The notes beneath the pieces are model-generated. The model saw only the letters and a program-made list of their open reading frames with translations. It searched no databases and had not been told where the DNA came from. Source: Pseudeuparius sepicola (lineage: Eukaryota > Arthropoda > Insecta > Coleoptera > Anthribidae). From it: 64,000 bases of DNA. Below are positions 10,731 through 22,799 of the stretch, piece by piece (position 1 is the first letter of the stretch; each line of letters opens with the position of its first letter). The position numbers and the translations under genes were made by a program. The stretch covers positions 14,674,501-14,738,500 of the forward strand of contig OY987301.1 of NCBI GenBank assembly GCA_963920635.1. The letters are read 5' to 3'.

Positions 10731-11883
10731 CAGGGTGTCCCAGAATATGTGGGCAATCTTTCGGATTTATACAGGGGACGTTAAAATAACATGACAAGTT
10801 CCTATAAAAAATTTCCCCAGAGGGCCCACCTACGGAGATATAAACCCCTATATAAAGAGGGCCCCTGAAAATCAATTTTTTAAAATAACTTTTAGACTAC
10901 TTTGTGTAATTTTATTATTTCTTAATACGATAGACAATAGATATGACTCCTTAAAAAGGGCCTATTAAAACAATTTTGCCTTTTTTGGTTTGCCAGGGAC
11001 AGCCTTGCCGTAGGACAATAATCTCCATTTTTTTACAACCTTTACGATAAAGGCACAAAAATATTTTAGATAGCTTGAACCTTAAATTAAAAAAATACAC
11101 TCTTGGTTGATATCGATAAAATAAACTGTTTTTGAGAAAAAAACTATTTTTGATTTTATTACATTCATAAAGAGATACCTAAACCCATGCAATTTGCATT
11201 CTTATTCTGTGCCTATTTAAAAAACTCACTTTTATTTACCTTTAGCAATACGACATGCGTCATGTGGCTCATGCATGATGGGGCACCACCCCATTTTAGT
11301 CTGGCAGTTCGAGAACATTTAAACAGGTATTTCAAAAATCGTTGGATAGGGCTGATTTAAACCCAGTAGATTTTTTTTTGTGGGGATATTTAAAATCTTT
11401 AATCTATGCCAATCCAGCCGACACTAGAGAAAACTTATTAGAAAGGATTCAAGTTCATTGTCGCAAAATAAGGATCAATGTTTAAGCATTGTGAAGGATC
11501 AAACAATCTTCAATTCTTAGAGCTAGGGAATGTATAATATTTTTTAGTTCAATATTATTTTTGTGCCTTTATCGTAAAGTGTGTACAAAATTTGACATGA
11601 TTGTGCTACAGCTAGTCCGTCCCTGGCAAACCAAATAAGCCAAATTGTTTTCATTTGCCCTTTTTAAGGAGCTTTATCTATTGTCCACCGTATTAAAAAA
11701 TAATTAAATTACACAAAGTATTTTAAAAGTTACTTTAAAAAATCGATTTTGAGGGTCGTCCTTTAGGGGCATGTATCTCCGTAGGTGGGCCCTCTGAGGA
11801 AATTTTTTATAGGAACTTGTCATGTTATGTTAACGTCCCCTGTATAAATCCGGGAGATTGCCCACATATTCTGGGACACCCTG
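10731..11883 (+). mobile_element. Mariner-type element with ~280-bp TIRs
   Basis: The ends read CAGGGTGTCCCAGAATAT and its complement, each next to TA (10729-10730, 11884-11885). The inverted arms extend about 280 bp (10731-11010 and 11600-11883), with a weaker inner match (TTTACGATAAAGGCAC at about 11040 against its complement near 11565). The interior holds a decayed transposase on the plus strand. The two arms differ noticeably, indicating an old copy. The short frame starting near 11858 crosses the right TIR and is not a gene. Confidence 0.87.
11250..11475 (+). pseudogene. Mariner transposase relic (C-terminal catalytic part)
   Basis: Reading in one frame gives VMWLMHDGAPPHFSLAV and then an aromatic NRWIG motif, matching the second catalytic Asp region of mariner-like transposases. 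After a short gap the sequence resumes, with frame slippage, as ADLNPVDFFLWGYLKS and ANPADTRENLLERIQ, which is the third-Asp region. About a dozen codons normally between these (the GGPxxWPxRSP segment) are missing. Nothing upstream of the HDG motif was recognised with confidence. The relic is related to but distinct from the copy at 5.7-6.4 kb. Confidence 0.8.
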
Positions 11884-12030
11884 TATAAGTTTAGAGTATA
11901 TTTCACGAAAACGGTTTTTTGAGTTCCGACTCCGACAAGAGTACCTATGTAATAGGTATCGTAAAAAAGTTACAGTTCAAACATCTCTGGAAAAATGTCA
12001 TAGGTTGATGAATAAAAGCTTTATTATATC

Positions 12031-13789
12031 CCAAGCAGCATTAAAGTTGCGGTAACTTAGATGGGAACTTTGAATAAGTAGTTATTACGTAATTATTACT
12101 TAAAAATCGACTTATTAGTTTTTATTACTTATATTGAGAAAGTATGAGTAATTACGTAGTAATTATTACTACAAGTTGGAACTTTATGGTTTCAGTATTT
12201 CTAAGTAGTTTTTGAAGTATCTGGAACGGAATTGTTACTATGCAAAATTACGTTAAAGTCACGTTAACTCTAAAGTTATATTCGATGGTCACAATTACTT
12301 TGTTGTGTTACTTGTTTATCACTTTAAAGTTTTCATTACTTTATGGTAACGGTGAAAGTAACTTCTACATCTTAACGACTTTAGAAATACCTCCAAAGTT
12401 ACGGAACTATATAGTCATATTTAAAGTGAAATTAACTTTTCCGCGACTAGAGAAAACTACTGTATGGTAAGTTTTACTTCTCACTCCATTTTAAAATTAC
12501 TAGAAAGTTCCAATTACTACAAAAAAATACTTTAAAGTAACTGTCACTTCTATAGGGACCAAAATGGAAACTACATTTAGTTCCTTACAATCGTTTGAAG
12601 GATTGGGTCACATTCACATTTTATAGAAAATTAAAGCAGCAGTTGGATGAAACGAATCGAAACACGAGCACTTGTCTTCAATAGAAAATTACAAAACGCT
12701 TCTCTTGAGTGGCTACAATTTTAAATATCAACATTTCAAATTATAGCACGAAACACACACCGGCTGAAAACAATACTCACATATAAAAATTATAGGTTAA
12801 AGTTCCAAATGGAACCTAGTAGTAGCATTCGGAACTTAAACGAGGCTTCTGGAACTTTGAAGTTCTCTTGTAGTAATTAGGACTTTAGAGTTTAAAATAT
12901 CTAAAACTAATTTTCGTCTTAAAGGTAGGAATTACCTTAAAGTGAAAAAAGTCTAGTTGCCGTTACTACCAGTTAAGTGGCAAAGCCTTCAAACACCCAT
13001 TTTAAGGTAAATAATACTTAGAAGTGATTACTGAAAATTACGCCATATTTTCTTATAAAATGATAGACGCCATTAATATCAAATGTCAATTTCCTTTGGT
13101 ACTGAAATAGTTATTTCTTCAAAATTGTCCCAAAAAAGAGAAAATTGAGCAAAAATGAACTCGTATAACTTGTACAAACATTAAAAATGCATTTTTCAGC
13201 ATTTTTAGGTAATTTCGCACATTTTCGTAATTTATCTTCCTGATAAAAAACTGTTAAAACATGCATTTTGCGAGGGCGCGTTGTTACTTTTCAATCTATC
13301 AATGTCATATTTGACAGAAAATTTTCAATCGTTTTAGTTTCTTGAATCTAGCAACGATAAATAAATCAGCAAATTAATACCTTTCTTACACCTACCATTA
13401 TTCATAGACATAAGTTAAAAATAAATATTAGGTACTTATATTTTCCCCGGGTATTGAAAAATGACGGAAGATGCTGGGCTAGAATACTTTTTAATTATTT
13501 AGACAAAGACAAAGCGAGGACGCGAATGTAAAGAAGCAAACAAATCCAACAAAGTAGCGGTGACCACGCTACTACGTCTCCACCACGTTGCCGGAACGTA
13601 AGCGCGTCGTAGCTGTGTAAGTTGCTAGGTGGTCGCCGTTACGTATCTATCACCCTCAAAATGTTCCCCATTTTGGTCGCAGGGACGTAATAGGAACGTA
13701 GTAATTACGTTCCTATCAGTAGTAATCACAACTTTAAAGTTGCAAACAAAAGTCGCCGGAACGTAACGGCGACTAAAAATGCTGCTTGG
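12031..13789. mobile_element. Possible 1.76-kb TIR element rich in AAGTTAC motifs
   Basis: CCAAGCAGCATT at 12031 recurs as its complement AATGCTGCTTGG ending at 13789. Between them the sequence has unusual composition: repeated AAAGTTAC, GTAACTTT, ACGTAATTACT and, toward the right, GGAACGTA motifs. No flanking target duplication is clear and no transposase is visible. The frame at 12240-12470 consists of these repeats translated. It may be a large non-autonomous element or a low-complexity region with chance matching ends. Confidence 0.45.
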
Positions 13790-14200
13790 ATAGTCTATAT
13801 AGTAAAAATCGATTTATATCTTGCCGCTTTACCTGCCGTAGAATTATTGCTAAGTATGTTGCTTGTTGTTGTTTTGGTGTTGTCCGTTCTTCTGCCAACA
13901 ATATCAGCCAGCAAAGGATACTCAACCGCACAGTGTATCTTCTTCGGCTCCAAACCACCTTTAGCGGGCGGCCCTTTTTTCATTACCAAAGTAAGAGGGC
14001 GAAACTTACACAATCATCCCCTATTACTCTCGCCCCGAAAACGATGGGGTTTTCCGCCGAAAAGCGGCGCGCCGGTGGGCAAGGCAAACAACCGTCAGCC
14101 CGATCTGACAGGGCACATTCTCACTAATTATCTTTGTTAATTAAATATCCACCTCGAAAATAACCCCGTGATTAATTGGAAATGGTAACGCTAATGGATC
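13790..14200. other. CpG-rich non-coding block
   Basis: Four open frames on both strands overlap across this interval, so none is persuasive as a gene. The core at about 13965-14110 is CpG-rich (GCCGAAAAGCGGCGCGCCGG). One frame (13847-14140) starts with a hydrophobic, signal-like stretch but has no recognisable mature domain. Confidence 0.35.
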
Positions 14201-14734
14201 ACGCCTATATATAAAAAAATGGCCGACAGAAGGGTTCGGTAAGGAAGATCAGCCGCGTCGCGCCGGTTCGTTCTAACCTAATTAGACCAGTTTAAGGAAG
14301 ACGGCAAATTACCATAAAAACAAAAAATGAAGGACGTGAAAAAACAAACAAATGAAACAACACTCTGAGTTAATTAAGTTATGTTCAGTTCACATTATGA
14401 TACCTATAGGAGTATAGCTCCTATATGAAGGTCCTTGAATAACCAAATCAAATTGGCCAATACCGAGGCCACTGCTCATAAAATGGTAAAATATAAGGTA
14501 CCTAAAGTTTCAAAAATAAAGATTTTACACGCGATTTAATAATTTAAAATAAGAGCACAATTTTCAATATATCTCCGGGCCTCCATATTGAAATTGAATT
14601 GCACTCGATCGATATTGTTCTGACATAACTATAGCAACCCAGAAAAATAATGAAACTTCGCGGAAACAGCTTGTAAAATAAAGTAGGTATATTTAGAATA
14701 AAATGAGCTTATACCACATTTTTGGCTGGCTGGC

Positions 14735-14885
14735 TCAAGTTTTTTTTTTCAAATCTTTCGAACCTCGATTTGTGTATAAAAAACGTGTAGGAAAACCTTA
14801 AATGAAAATCAGGACTCTTCGTACGATCTGGCAACACCGAGAAACGGCCAGCTCCAAATTTAAATAGACCGCCCATAATGAGTGG
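14735..14885 (+). repeat. Short repeat shared with 62.15-62.29 kb
   Basis: This stretch resembles 62148-62290: both begin with a T-tract followed by CAAAT and later share GGCAAC(A/G)CCG, AAACGG(C/T)CAG, AATTTAAA and CCGCCCA in order. Neither has a known domain or RNA signature. In the second place the block sits inside an insertion that interrupts repeat R copy 4, so it probably belongs to a mobile element. The ends of this copy were not found. Confidence 0.45.
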
Positions 14886-15670
14886 CACATTTTAAACATA
14901 GGTATAAATTTACCCTTTTTTCTTACATCGTTCTAAAAGATCAGTTTCCATATGATTCTATTATAAATTAAATAAGTAGTTAATAATCTGATTAGGTAAC
15001 CCATGTAAACAAAGCACCCACTACCTTTCTGACAAAGAAAAAAATGTCCCCTAGATTCTCTGACCTGGACCAACACTATATTATTAAAGACCTGTGTATA
15101 GCGCTGTTTCAAACAATCGCCACTGGCGCCACACGACGAAAAAAATCGACATGGTGGTTTAATGTTAAAACACCATTGTTACAGAATCTTTTAGAAAATA
15201 AAAACATGCAAATATGTCTGTTATAACGCATTTAATATCCAAAATAAAATAAAATGATTGTTTGTTATGTCCCTTTAATTTGACAAGTTTACATGACATA
15301 TTTCCTTAGGTTTCTTAAGAAAAGCGAGCCTAAAAAAACCATTGAATTGACAAGTAGATGGAAGGAGTGTAGAGAGAGAAACTGGCAGCCAAACTTGAGT
15401 AAGTGAAATAGTAAATAAATCAGCTGATTCCGGCAAAAACCACATAACACAAAAGAGGTGTTTGTCCTAACTTTCTATTTTTGTGTCCTGTGCTTCAAAC
15501 GAGTTCCGCTGTCAAACGTCATTTTCCTTCTGTCCCAAGTACAATACGAGTAATTATTGTATTATTTATATTTGATTTGAGTTCGTGTCGTGGTGGCAGT
15601 TTCGTATAAAACGGCGTTGAGTTTTCTTAGTTGTATTATTTTTAGATCGGAGAGAAAATTTACAAAAAAG

Positions 15671-15971
15671 ATGGTCAACTCCTGTTGTCTATTTGGATGT
15701 ACCAAACGGGGCGGAAAGAATAAAAGTAGTGGGTTTCTTTTCATTCCTAAGTCCAAAAAATCTTTGCTAATAACTTTGCAGTTTTCCAAGAGATAAGGTG
15801 ATATTAGAGACAAGTGGATTGCAGCAATAAAAAGGAAAAATTTTGTACTGTCTACAAGTATTTACTTGCATTTGTAGTCAACATTTTATCGAGAGCGATT
15901 TCATAGAGAATTTTGGGCAGCGCAAACTTAAAAAGTATGTAATTACTACAGTTTTTTATTTTCCAAGTCAT
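15671..15971 (+). pseudogene. THAP zinc-finger domain, broken by stop and frameshift
   Basis: The frame from ATG 15671 gives MVNSCCLFGCTKR, then GFLFIPK, matching the start of a THAP domain with its first zinc-binding Cys pair. A TAA at 15794 interrupts it; the same frame then continues RDKWIAAIKRKNF, the usual next part. The domain resumes in another frame near 15870 as ICSQHFIESDF, supplying the C-x2-H half of the C2CH site, and ends RKLKKYVITTVFYFPSH, in place of the usual AVPTIF end motif. So all four zinc ligands are recognisable, but one stop and one frameshift separate them. THAP domains bind DNA in host regulators and in P-element/THAP9-type transposases. No transposase body follows, so the source (host gene copy or transposon) is undecided. 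Confidence 0.78.
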
Positions 15972-16679
15972 GATAGAAACTATCAAGGGAAAAACTGGCA
16001 AAATATTATGCTAATGAACCTAGCTCTTCGTAGTCAAAGATGGAATTAATCTTGAGGTTCTGGTCCCTTTAATAAGGTAGGTAATTATTTGTAATTCTTT
16101 TTGTTAGATGCCTAAACATATAAAATAAATTTAATTAATAATAAATAAGTAATTAAAAGTTGAAAATGTATACCTTATCCTAGATATTTTGTCGCCTTTA
16201 TTTTAAAATAAACTTTTATTTTGTAATTTGTATTTTCTTTGTCTCAATTTACTTCCAGGTACATAAAATTGCCATGTAGGTAATTTTTTTTTAATCAATT
16301 CACTACTTTTTTCTGTGCAATATTTACATAATTGTGGTTATATAGAAAAATTCTCATTCCTACAAACAAGCCCCGAATTTCGGAATACAGATCATACAAT
16401 AAAGATAATTACGGAACATGCCCATTAAATTCGCCCATTAATATGCAACATCCCTGTATAGCTCCTTTGCCTGAATCAGCTGACACTTTCATTAGGCGTC
16501 CTTGTCTTACTTATTGCCATTTGAAACCTATCTCTCTCTAGAGTTGGCTGCCCCAAACAACAATGAAAGTGGTACCTGTGCGACTTCCATTGTACTTATC
16601 AATTCGATGAAAAAAACATAGCAAGCATATTTTGGCTCCTTTGGGTATGAAATGAAGTCTAGCCATCGACTTGACATGT

Positions 16680-16990
16680 GGCTAGGCTATTGTTTCTGTT
16701 GTCATGACATTTTAACCTGAAATGTATTAATCTGTCATTTCATTGACGTGACATGATCTTTGAGAAATGAGGAAGATTTATTTTCCGAAAGCTCAGCAAA
16801 CAAATTTGTTGAAGTTATTTTTTGAGTTACACGTTTGAAGTTTCATTTATTTACTGTTAAGAATTTATGATTTTTCCTGGCAACTATAGTAAAAGTTGTC
16901 TTTTAATCAGTTTGGTGACGAAAAAGCCAATCAAAAAATTAAATGGATCTGTTTGCAGCACAAATAAATTTTAGAAAACATTAAGTATAC
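16680..16990 (+). repeat. Family H, copy 1 (partial)
   Basis: This segment matches, in reverse orientation, 42240-42540 and, in part, 24180-24340 and 24960-25070. Shared landmarks are TTGTTTCTGTTGTCATGACA, GTTTCATTTATTTACTGTTAAG and AAATTAAATGGATCTGTTTG. The central hairpin present in the other copies is absent. No coding content. Confidence 0.65.
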
Positions 16991-17401
16991 AAAAGTCATT
17001 AGATTTTTCAGTTTCTTCTTTATATGGTGGACCATTGGTTCGCTATGGGGCTATAGACTAAATTTTCTACTTTAGTTGCAAAATACTCTTCCAAAATATA
17101 ATATCCGAGAATTCTCGTTTCTTCAACTATGTTTGAACGATTATCACGTAATTCCAAAATAGTGTTTCTTCTTCTGCAATTCCCGTAATAATCTATGCTT
17201 ACTATTTTCTACATGTGCTCGGTAATTTCATATTATCACAAACAAATCTACCTATAAAAGCTGTGTTAATATGACAAAACTGCGAAATATTGACCGCAAA
17301 GTTAATTCGTTACCGTAAAAAGAACGTAAATGGTACTAAAACCACAGATTAAATAATATAATATATGAAAAAGATTGGAAACTCAAAATTCACGATCTCT
17401 A

Positions 17402-18480
17402 GTTGTGACTCGGACCACGAGCGGCGCTGGCGTCGCCGAGCGCTAGTAGGTATATTCCATTTCATTTGAATTTTTAAATTGGCGTAATATCCGCCAAGTG
17501 CTTACTTTCTCGCGCGCGAAAAAATGCGCAACAAAATAAACATTTGGCGGATACTAAAAAAAAAGCAATATTTGCACGTGAACTAATGTAGAAAAAGCAG
17601 TTTATTTATAATATACACATCTAATTATTACATGAAATAAATTATACAAACTAAATTTTAATAATATAGTCATTACTAGTGTATAACGACGTCCTTTTGG
17701 TTTTTTACACTGTTGTGTAATTTGGCTCAATATGAAGTTATATCTTTTCTTATTTAACTTGCCCATCAAAAAGTTTTCAGACTGTAAATTATACAACTTG
17801 TGCCAGATATTCACTCTCTGACCTATTTCTTGTGTGCAATGAGTGAGCAAAAGATTTCAAATTTTGGACAAATATTTCCTCTTCTGAAGGATTACTTTCT
17901 CTTTCTCTGGAGTTATTAATGATGTCTTTTTGATTTCGGCTCAAGAAATCTTTGCGTTGAATTGCTGGTATCCACGCTAAAAAAGCTGTGAAACTGGCTA
18001 AAATATAATTGAATTACCTATCGAATTGTGGAAAAAACCCTGCTAATTTTACCCAAAGAAAAATTCATTGACAAACTAAATATATTAAATTTATATGCTG
18101 GGAAAAGATTGCATATCTCAAGCAATACAATATTTTGCCCTTTTATTAGCCACAAATGATATTATTTCTATCAAACAAACCAACTTACCCGAGGGTCTTG
18201 CGGAAAACGCCGCATAATTCTTCTTAAATAAAATTTTGGTAACACTCTCATGTGGATTGGAAAGCACTCGAACTCGAAAACAGATCAAATAATAATATTT
18301 CGAAAACGACGCCAAAAATTCAAAATTAAAATGACGCGCAAACGAAAACAATGAAATAAAATCAACAAAATCCCTCATGATGACATATCACTGCCAACTT
18401 TTGCAAAAGTTTGGCGACTTTGGTATTGCCAACCTTGCTCAGTAACGCCCGAAGCGCCGCTCGTGATCCGAGTCACGAAC
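17402..18480 (-). mobile_element. TIR element carrying a P-element/THAP9-like fragment
   Basis: The left end reads GTTGTGACTCGGACCACG and the right end, on the other strand, GTTCGTGACTCGGATCACG; both continue AGCGGCGCT, giving a TIR of about 28 bp with a one-base gap and a mismatch. TA lies outside both ends (17400-17401, 18481-18482). No 8-bp duplication, the P-element norm, was seen, so the target duplication may be lost or the element may belong to another superfamily. A small minus-strand coding relic lies within. Confidence 0.7.
17602..17850 (-). pseudogene. P-element/THAP9-like transposase fragment
   Basis: The 82-residue frame contains LNKKRYNFILSQITQQ followed by KKPKGRRYT (residues 49-57) and TILLKFSLYN. 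In P-element-family and THAP9 proteins, a (P)KGRRYT motif followed by a segment like EDKILALSLYK begins the transposase domain after the THAP domain and coiled coil. The alignment here is short and recognised by eye. Upstream on the same strand (17850-18000) an acidic stretch (SEEE) in another frame could be linker. The catalytic RNase H fold is absent. On the same strand near 18196-18212, RRFPQDPR precedes a GTAAGT donor-like site and may be a THAP exon remnant. Confidence 0.5.
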
Positions 18481-18489
18481 TAAAAAGTG

Positions 18490-20320
18490 CCCAGGCCCTG
18501 ACTAAAACAGGATGCATATATTCTAAATGTCAGAAACTGACAATACCCCTCTATAACCTATAATAAGTGGCAATTTTTTTGTCGAGTAGCGCCACCCCAG
18601 TCCGCAAACAACAATGAAATATGACGTCATGCTCGGGCTTTTAATATAGTGTCCGACCAGTTATGACCGATGTTGCCCAGAATTCTACGGGTAGGTACTA
18701 CTTTCTATACCCTCTATTTTCAATAACTTTGTTTATGTAGGATACCTGATTTTCGAATTCCGATTCTAATTTTTGATTAAGGAGAAAAAAACAGCTGCGG
18801 AACTTTTGAGATCTTTGATACTGTACTCCACATCTTAAGATGACCGTTTGCGAAACAATTATCATGTCGACAAATAATTACAGTGAAAATTCAGTAAACT
18901 ATTAAAGTATTTCATTTCGTATGATAAAGCATTATATTGCCGGCAAGATTTTCTTTCGATTCAAACCAATCACCAATCACCTGACATCAACCGTATTTTC
19001 AATTAGCCAAATTAAACGCGTTTATGCAATCTCGCACGCCTCGAAAGTATTAAAAACTCCTCAGTATTATCGCGAACAGCGGGCTTGAAAACATCGAGTC
19101 GGCGGTCTCTCTGGTATTATGAGCGAAAATATAAAATATAGGCACGCAAAGATCTCGCCGATAACGTCTGTTAAAGTTTATAAAGAGTGGTGGAGTTGGG
19201 TCGTGCATAATTACTGTTTTCCATGTAAATTAGTTCTAATTAGTTACCTAATAACCTGGGAGTTAATGGAGAAACGACTAAATTTAGATGTTGGGGAAAA
19301 ATGCAAAGCACAACAGGAAAGATTATATATAAGGAATAAGGTCCAGATAATGTGACAAATGGTGTTGTTCACACTGTCCTCAAAACGCAGAAATTCCCAA
19401 CAACTTTTAAATCCGTGAATAGAAACAAAGATGGCATTTTGGGATGGTTTAATTAAAAAATTTAAATTTTCTCCAATAAACAAAAAATATTAGAATTTGA
19501 TGATGGCTTTTATTGGCACAATGTAGAATTAGAGGTTTTTTTTTGTATTCGGGTTATGATTTATGTAAAATTAAAGAAAAATGATGGGAACTAATAGGAA
19601 ATTGAAACAGTGTATGTCTGATTGCCCTCAATAAGAAAACTTATTAAGCGTAAATATATGAATAACATTATCGCATAGTTTAAGTTTTGAGTTGACAAAA
19701 ATAGCGAAAATAATTAAAATAAAAATGTAAAATATTGCACATTAGTTTTCAAAAATTAGTTGCAGCTATGCCCAACTATTAGAAACAACAAAAGACCTGG
19801 CATAGCGAAAATGACATATTATGGTTTAGCATGCTAGCAAGAAGTGTAAAAGCTCTGGGAATTATTTCAAATGACTCCAGCATCACAAAATGTTCTGCAG
19901 AACTATTATTACAGAAAACTCTAGAAAAAAGAGTAAAGAAGATGTCCTATAGAATAAATGGATAATGATAATTAATTGATTATCTGCATAATATAATAAG
20001 ATTTATTTTATCTCGTATTTTAGATTAAAAATTTATTCAAAATTCTACACAGTAAAAAAATTGCCCGTGTAAAGTATAAAAAATTGCTGGTAAACTTTTC
20101 TCGTGTCAATTTATACACTAAATTTCGTTAAAATGGATTATTTTTACAAACTTACTCTAATCAAAATTAAATCAAAAACCTTATTAAATATCCGTTATGT
20201 GACACCGCTGGGACTTGTTTAGATGTGCTGACTATTATACCCGTTGAGTGGAACATATTATACCTAAAGGTAAGCACTTATCTAGCCTAATAACTAAAAG
20301 ATTATTCACTATTATTACTA
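18490..20320. other. AT-rich DNA, nothing recognised
   Basis: Apart from a moderately CpG-rich patch near 18950-19180, no feature was identified. The frame at 19119-19355 has no recognisable domain and lies in unremarkable sequence. Confidence 0.4.
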
Positions 20321-20321
20321 T

Positions 20322-20612
20322 GACTACGTCTATCTCGTGACAACTCAATCGGATTGAAATGGATCCGACTGAGTTATGTCAAATATTTCCTATGGTTTTC
20401 AATCCTCTCTAGGAACATTAACTTATTATACTTATTCCACAGTGGGTTGGTGCACATTCTGGCCAACTTCTGTTTGCAAATAGCGGCTTGACTTGAAATT
20501 TTAAATCTGATTGAATTTCAATCTGTATATGGTTTACGCCGTCTATTTGAGTCCGCTCCAGTGAATTCAAACCTCTCTCAATCGGATCGAACGCGTCGAG
20601 ATAAACGTAGTC
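20322..20612. mobile_element. Possible 291-bp MITE
   Basis: The left end GACTACGTCTATCTCG is matched by the complement of the right end CGAGATAAACGTAGTC with one mismatch, and TCAATCGGAT appears just inside both ends. TAT lies outside both ends and could be a 3-bp duplication. No coding content. The class is undecided. Confidence 0.5.
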
Positions 20613-20619
20613 TATATAA

Positions 20620-21760
20620 CTGCCTGTATATAGATATATTTTTTTAAAAATGGTTTGAAAATAAATATTTGAAGTGACTTTCTATAATAATCCTACCTCC
20701 TACCTTACTATTGACTAGCCCAAAAAGCACATGCTACAACATGGTAGGTTTATCTACTTCTTTTCCAAGTTTCGATTTTTAATTGTATACTTAGTAAAAA
20801 TTCAAGGGGTTGTTCGATTTGTCATTTTAAGGATATTTTGTCTTTTGATAGTTTTCTGAAAGCCGCTTTCGTTTCGAAGATACAGGGATATTCCTAAAGG
20901 TTTTTCGATAATAACAATATTTTGAATGTTAGGTATCGACTTTAAACAATTGAGTCAATGCATTGCACGATAATTTTATTTGAATAATAATTTTAAAACT
21001 AAAAAAAAGTTTTGACGAAAAAATTTTACACTAAAAGCGTGCTACACAAGCCCGTGTAAATATTCGTGTAAAAATTCAAATTGTACCAAAACGAAAGTGG
21101 TTAATAAAACCAGAATCCGTGTGAAAAAGTAGTAGTAATTACATTAGAAGGCATTGTTTGGCCGTGTTCTAAAACTTTTTTGTAATTATAAAATGTGCAT
21201 TTTGACAACAAATACGATTCAGTAACAGTAATAATAGCAGTTAAACGAATAGCTTTTCAAATAACACGCCTTTTGTGCTCGAGTATCACGGGCCAACTTT
21301 AATACATAAGTTTGTTACGCCCATGGAATCTATCCCAAATTATTTTTCATCCACAAAATTGATGTGACTTTTGAGAAGTTATTTTTTCTGTTACAAAGTA
21401 TAACTCTCCCAATCGAGGAACTCTAGATACCTAATACTACATTATTTAATTTGCCCGTTTAAACATAAATCTATCTGAAGCCATTTGTCACATTCCGTAT
21501 TTCAGCTGTCCATAAATAAAGTCAGGGGGCCGTCTAAACGCCCATACCAATTTTCTTAATTCCTACCACATGTTTAGCGCCGGGTCTCCTGTTCCCACTG
21601 CGGAAGAAATATATTTTGTTTTTACAGAAACAGTCGGGTTGTTTTCGTTTCGGGAAATGGGGAACACGGCTCTTACGTCAATGGGGACGAATTAGGGCTA
21701 TCTGTCTTTTGACGCCTTTGACTCTTGACATATTATGGAACTACATATTTCTATTATATT
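20620..21760. other. AT-rich DNA, nothing recognised
   Basis: The pattern (G)CCCGTGTAAA recurs near 20060 and 21050 but no closed element could be outlined. The frame at 21616-21822 has no known domain and runs into the MITE that follows. Confidence 0.4.
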
Positions 21761-21761
21761 A

Positions 21762-22760
21762 TATTCCTCATTCTAATGGTCTCAGTGATGCCAAGTATGC
21801 CATTTTATTGGAGAATCTATGAATATATAACAGGTATCTACTTTGAATGTTAGTAAAAATTAATAATGGTTTCCATGATTTCTAAAAATTAGACTTGACA
21901 ATTTTGTGTATACAAGTGCAGAATGTGGCAACTGTCAAATGAAAGAAATTTATTTTATAGTTGAAATCGATTTCCAGCAATTATTTCCACGAATTTAAGT
22001 AATAAGTATGGTGAGTCAGTAGTGCCGATTTTGCTTATTAAGGAATTTGTCGCTATCGCACCTTGTTACCAGGTTCCTCAATCCATTTGTAATATGTATA
22101 TACTTTAACTTTCTTCCCTTGTTGAATGTATCTACCCAAAGTACTTTCACAGATTTCGGGATGGACTAATAAGGTTAGGTCTAGTAGTTCTAATGATGGT
22201 AGTTTTTCTCGGTGTTCATTATAAATTTTTTGTAATTTTATTTCTCTCCCAACCCAAGGTACCTCACAAAGTTAAAATAAACTTGTTGTCGTAGAGAAAT
22301 CTCTTTAAAAAAGACCTGACTGAAGCTATTTGCTTAATAATTTAAAATTTTCGAAATACGATTTGTTTTGAACTACCTACTTATACGTAATGCCCACGTA
22401 ATGGGAATTGTAGGATTACTAAAGGTGATACAGGAAAATTCTGGTTGCAATTTTATTGGGACCACTACATGCAGGCGACCGCATTACCTTTAATTGACAC
22501 ATCTGAGTATCTGGAAGTTAGAAAAGTTAAAAATTGTGAATTATGATGGGAAATATTTTGCCTCCTTTAGAATCTATCTCACTGGCATGTCACATAAAAC
22601 CTGATGGCAGTTGAACAGTGACATATAACATAACCTTGTATCAGCCCCCTTGTGGTCTCCTTGGAGTCAACAGAAAACAAACTTCCCCTCAAGGCTTCAC
22701 TTTTCCTATGTGATAGACTGTGACATGCTGTCATAGTAAATAGTTCTACATCCCATCTGT
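21762..22760 (+). mobile_element. AGGGACTC MITE family, copy 1, split by a ~515-bp insertion
   Basis: The left part (21762-21968) and right part (22483-22760) match consecutive parts of the copies at 48858-49304 and 55095-55616. Both termini are missing here. Between GTTGAAAT (ending 21968) and AATTGACACATC (starting about 22485) lies about 515 bp absent from the other copies. That insert has no clear inverted ends or coding content. Confidence 0.72.
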
Positions 22761-22799
22761 ATGTTAATATCTACGGGGCCCCTCAAGATCGTTATAATA

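Noticed and set aside
13847..14140. Frame with an N-terminal hydrophobic stretch as a secreted protein
   Set aside because: Three other frames overlap it, no cysteine pattern or domain, and it lies in a CpG block.
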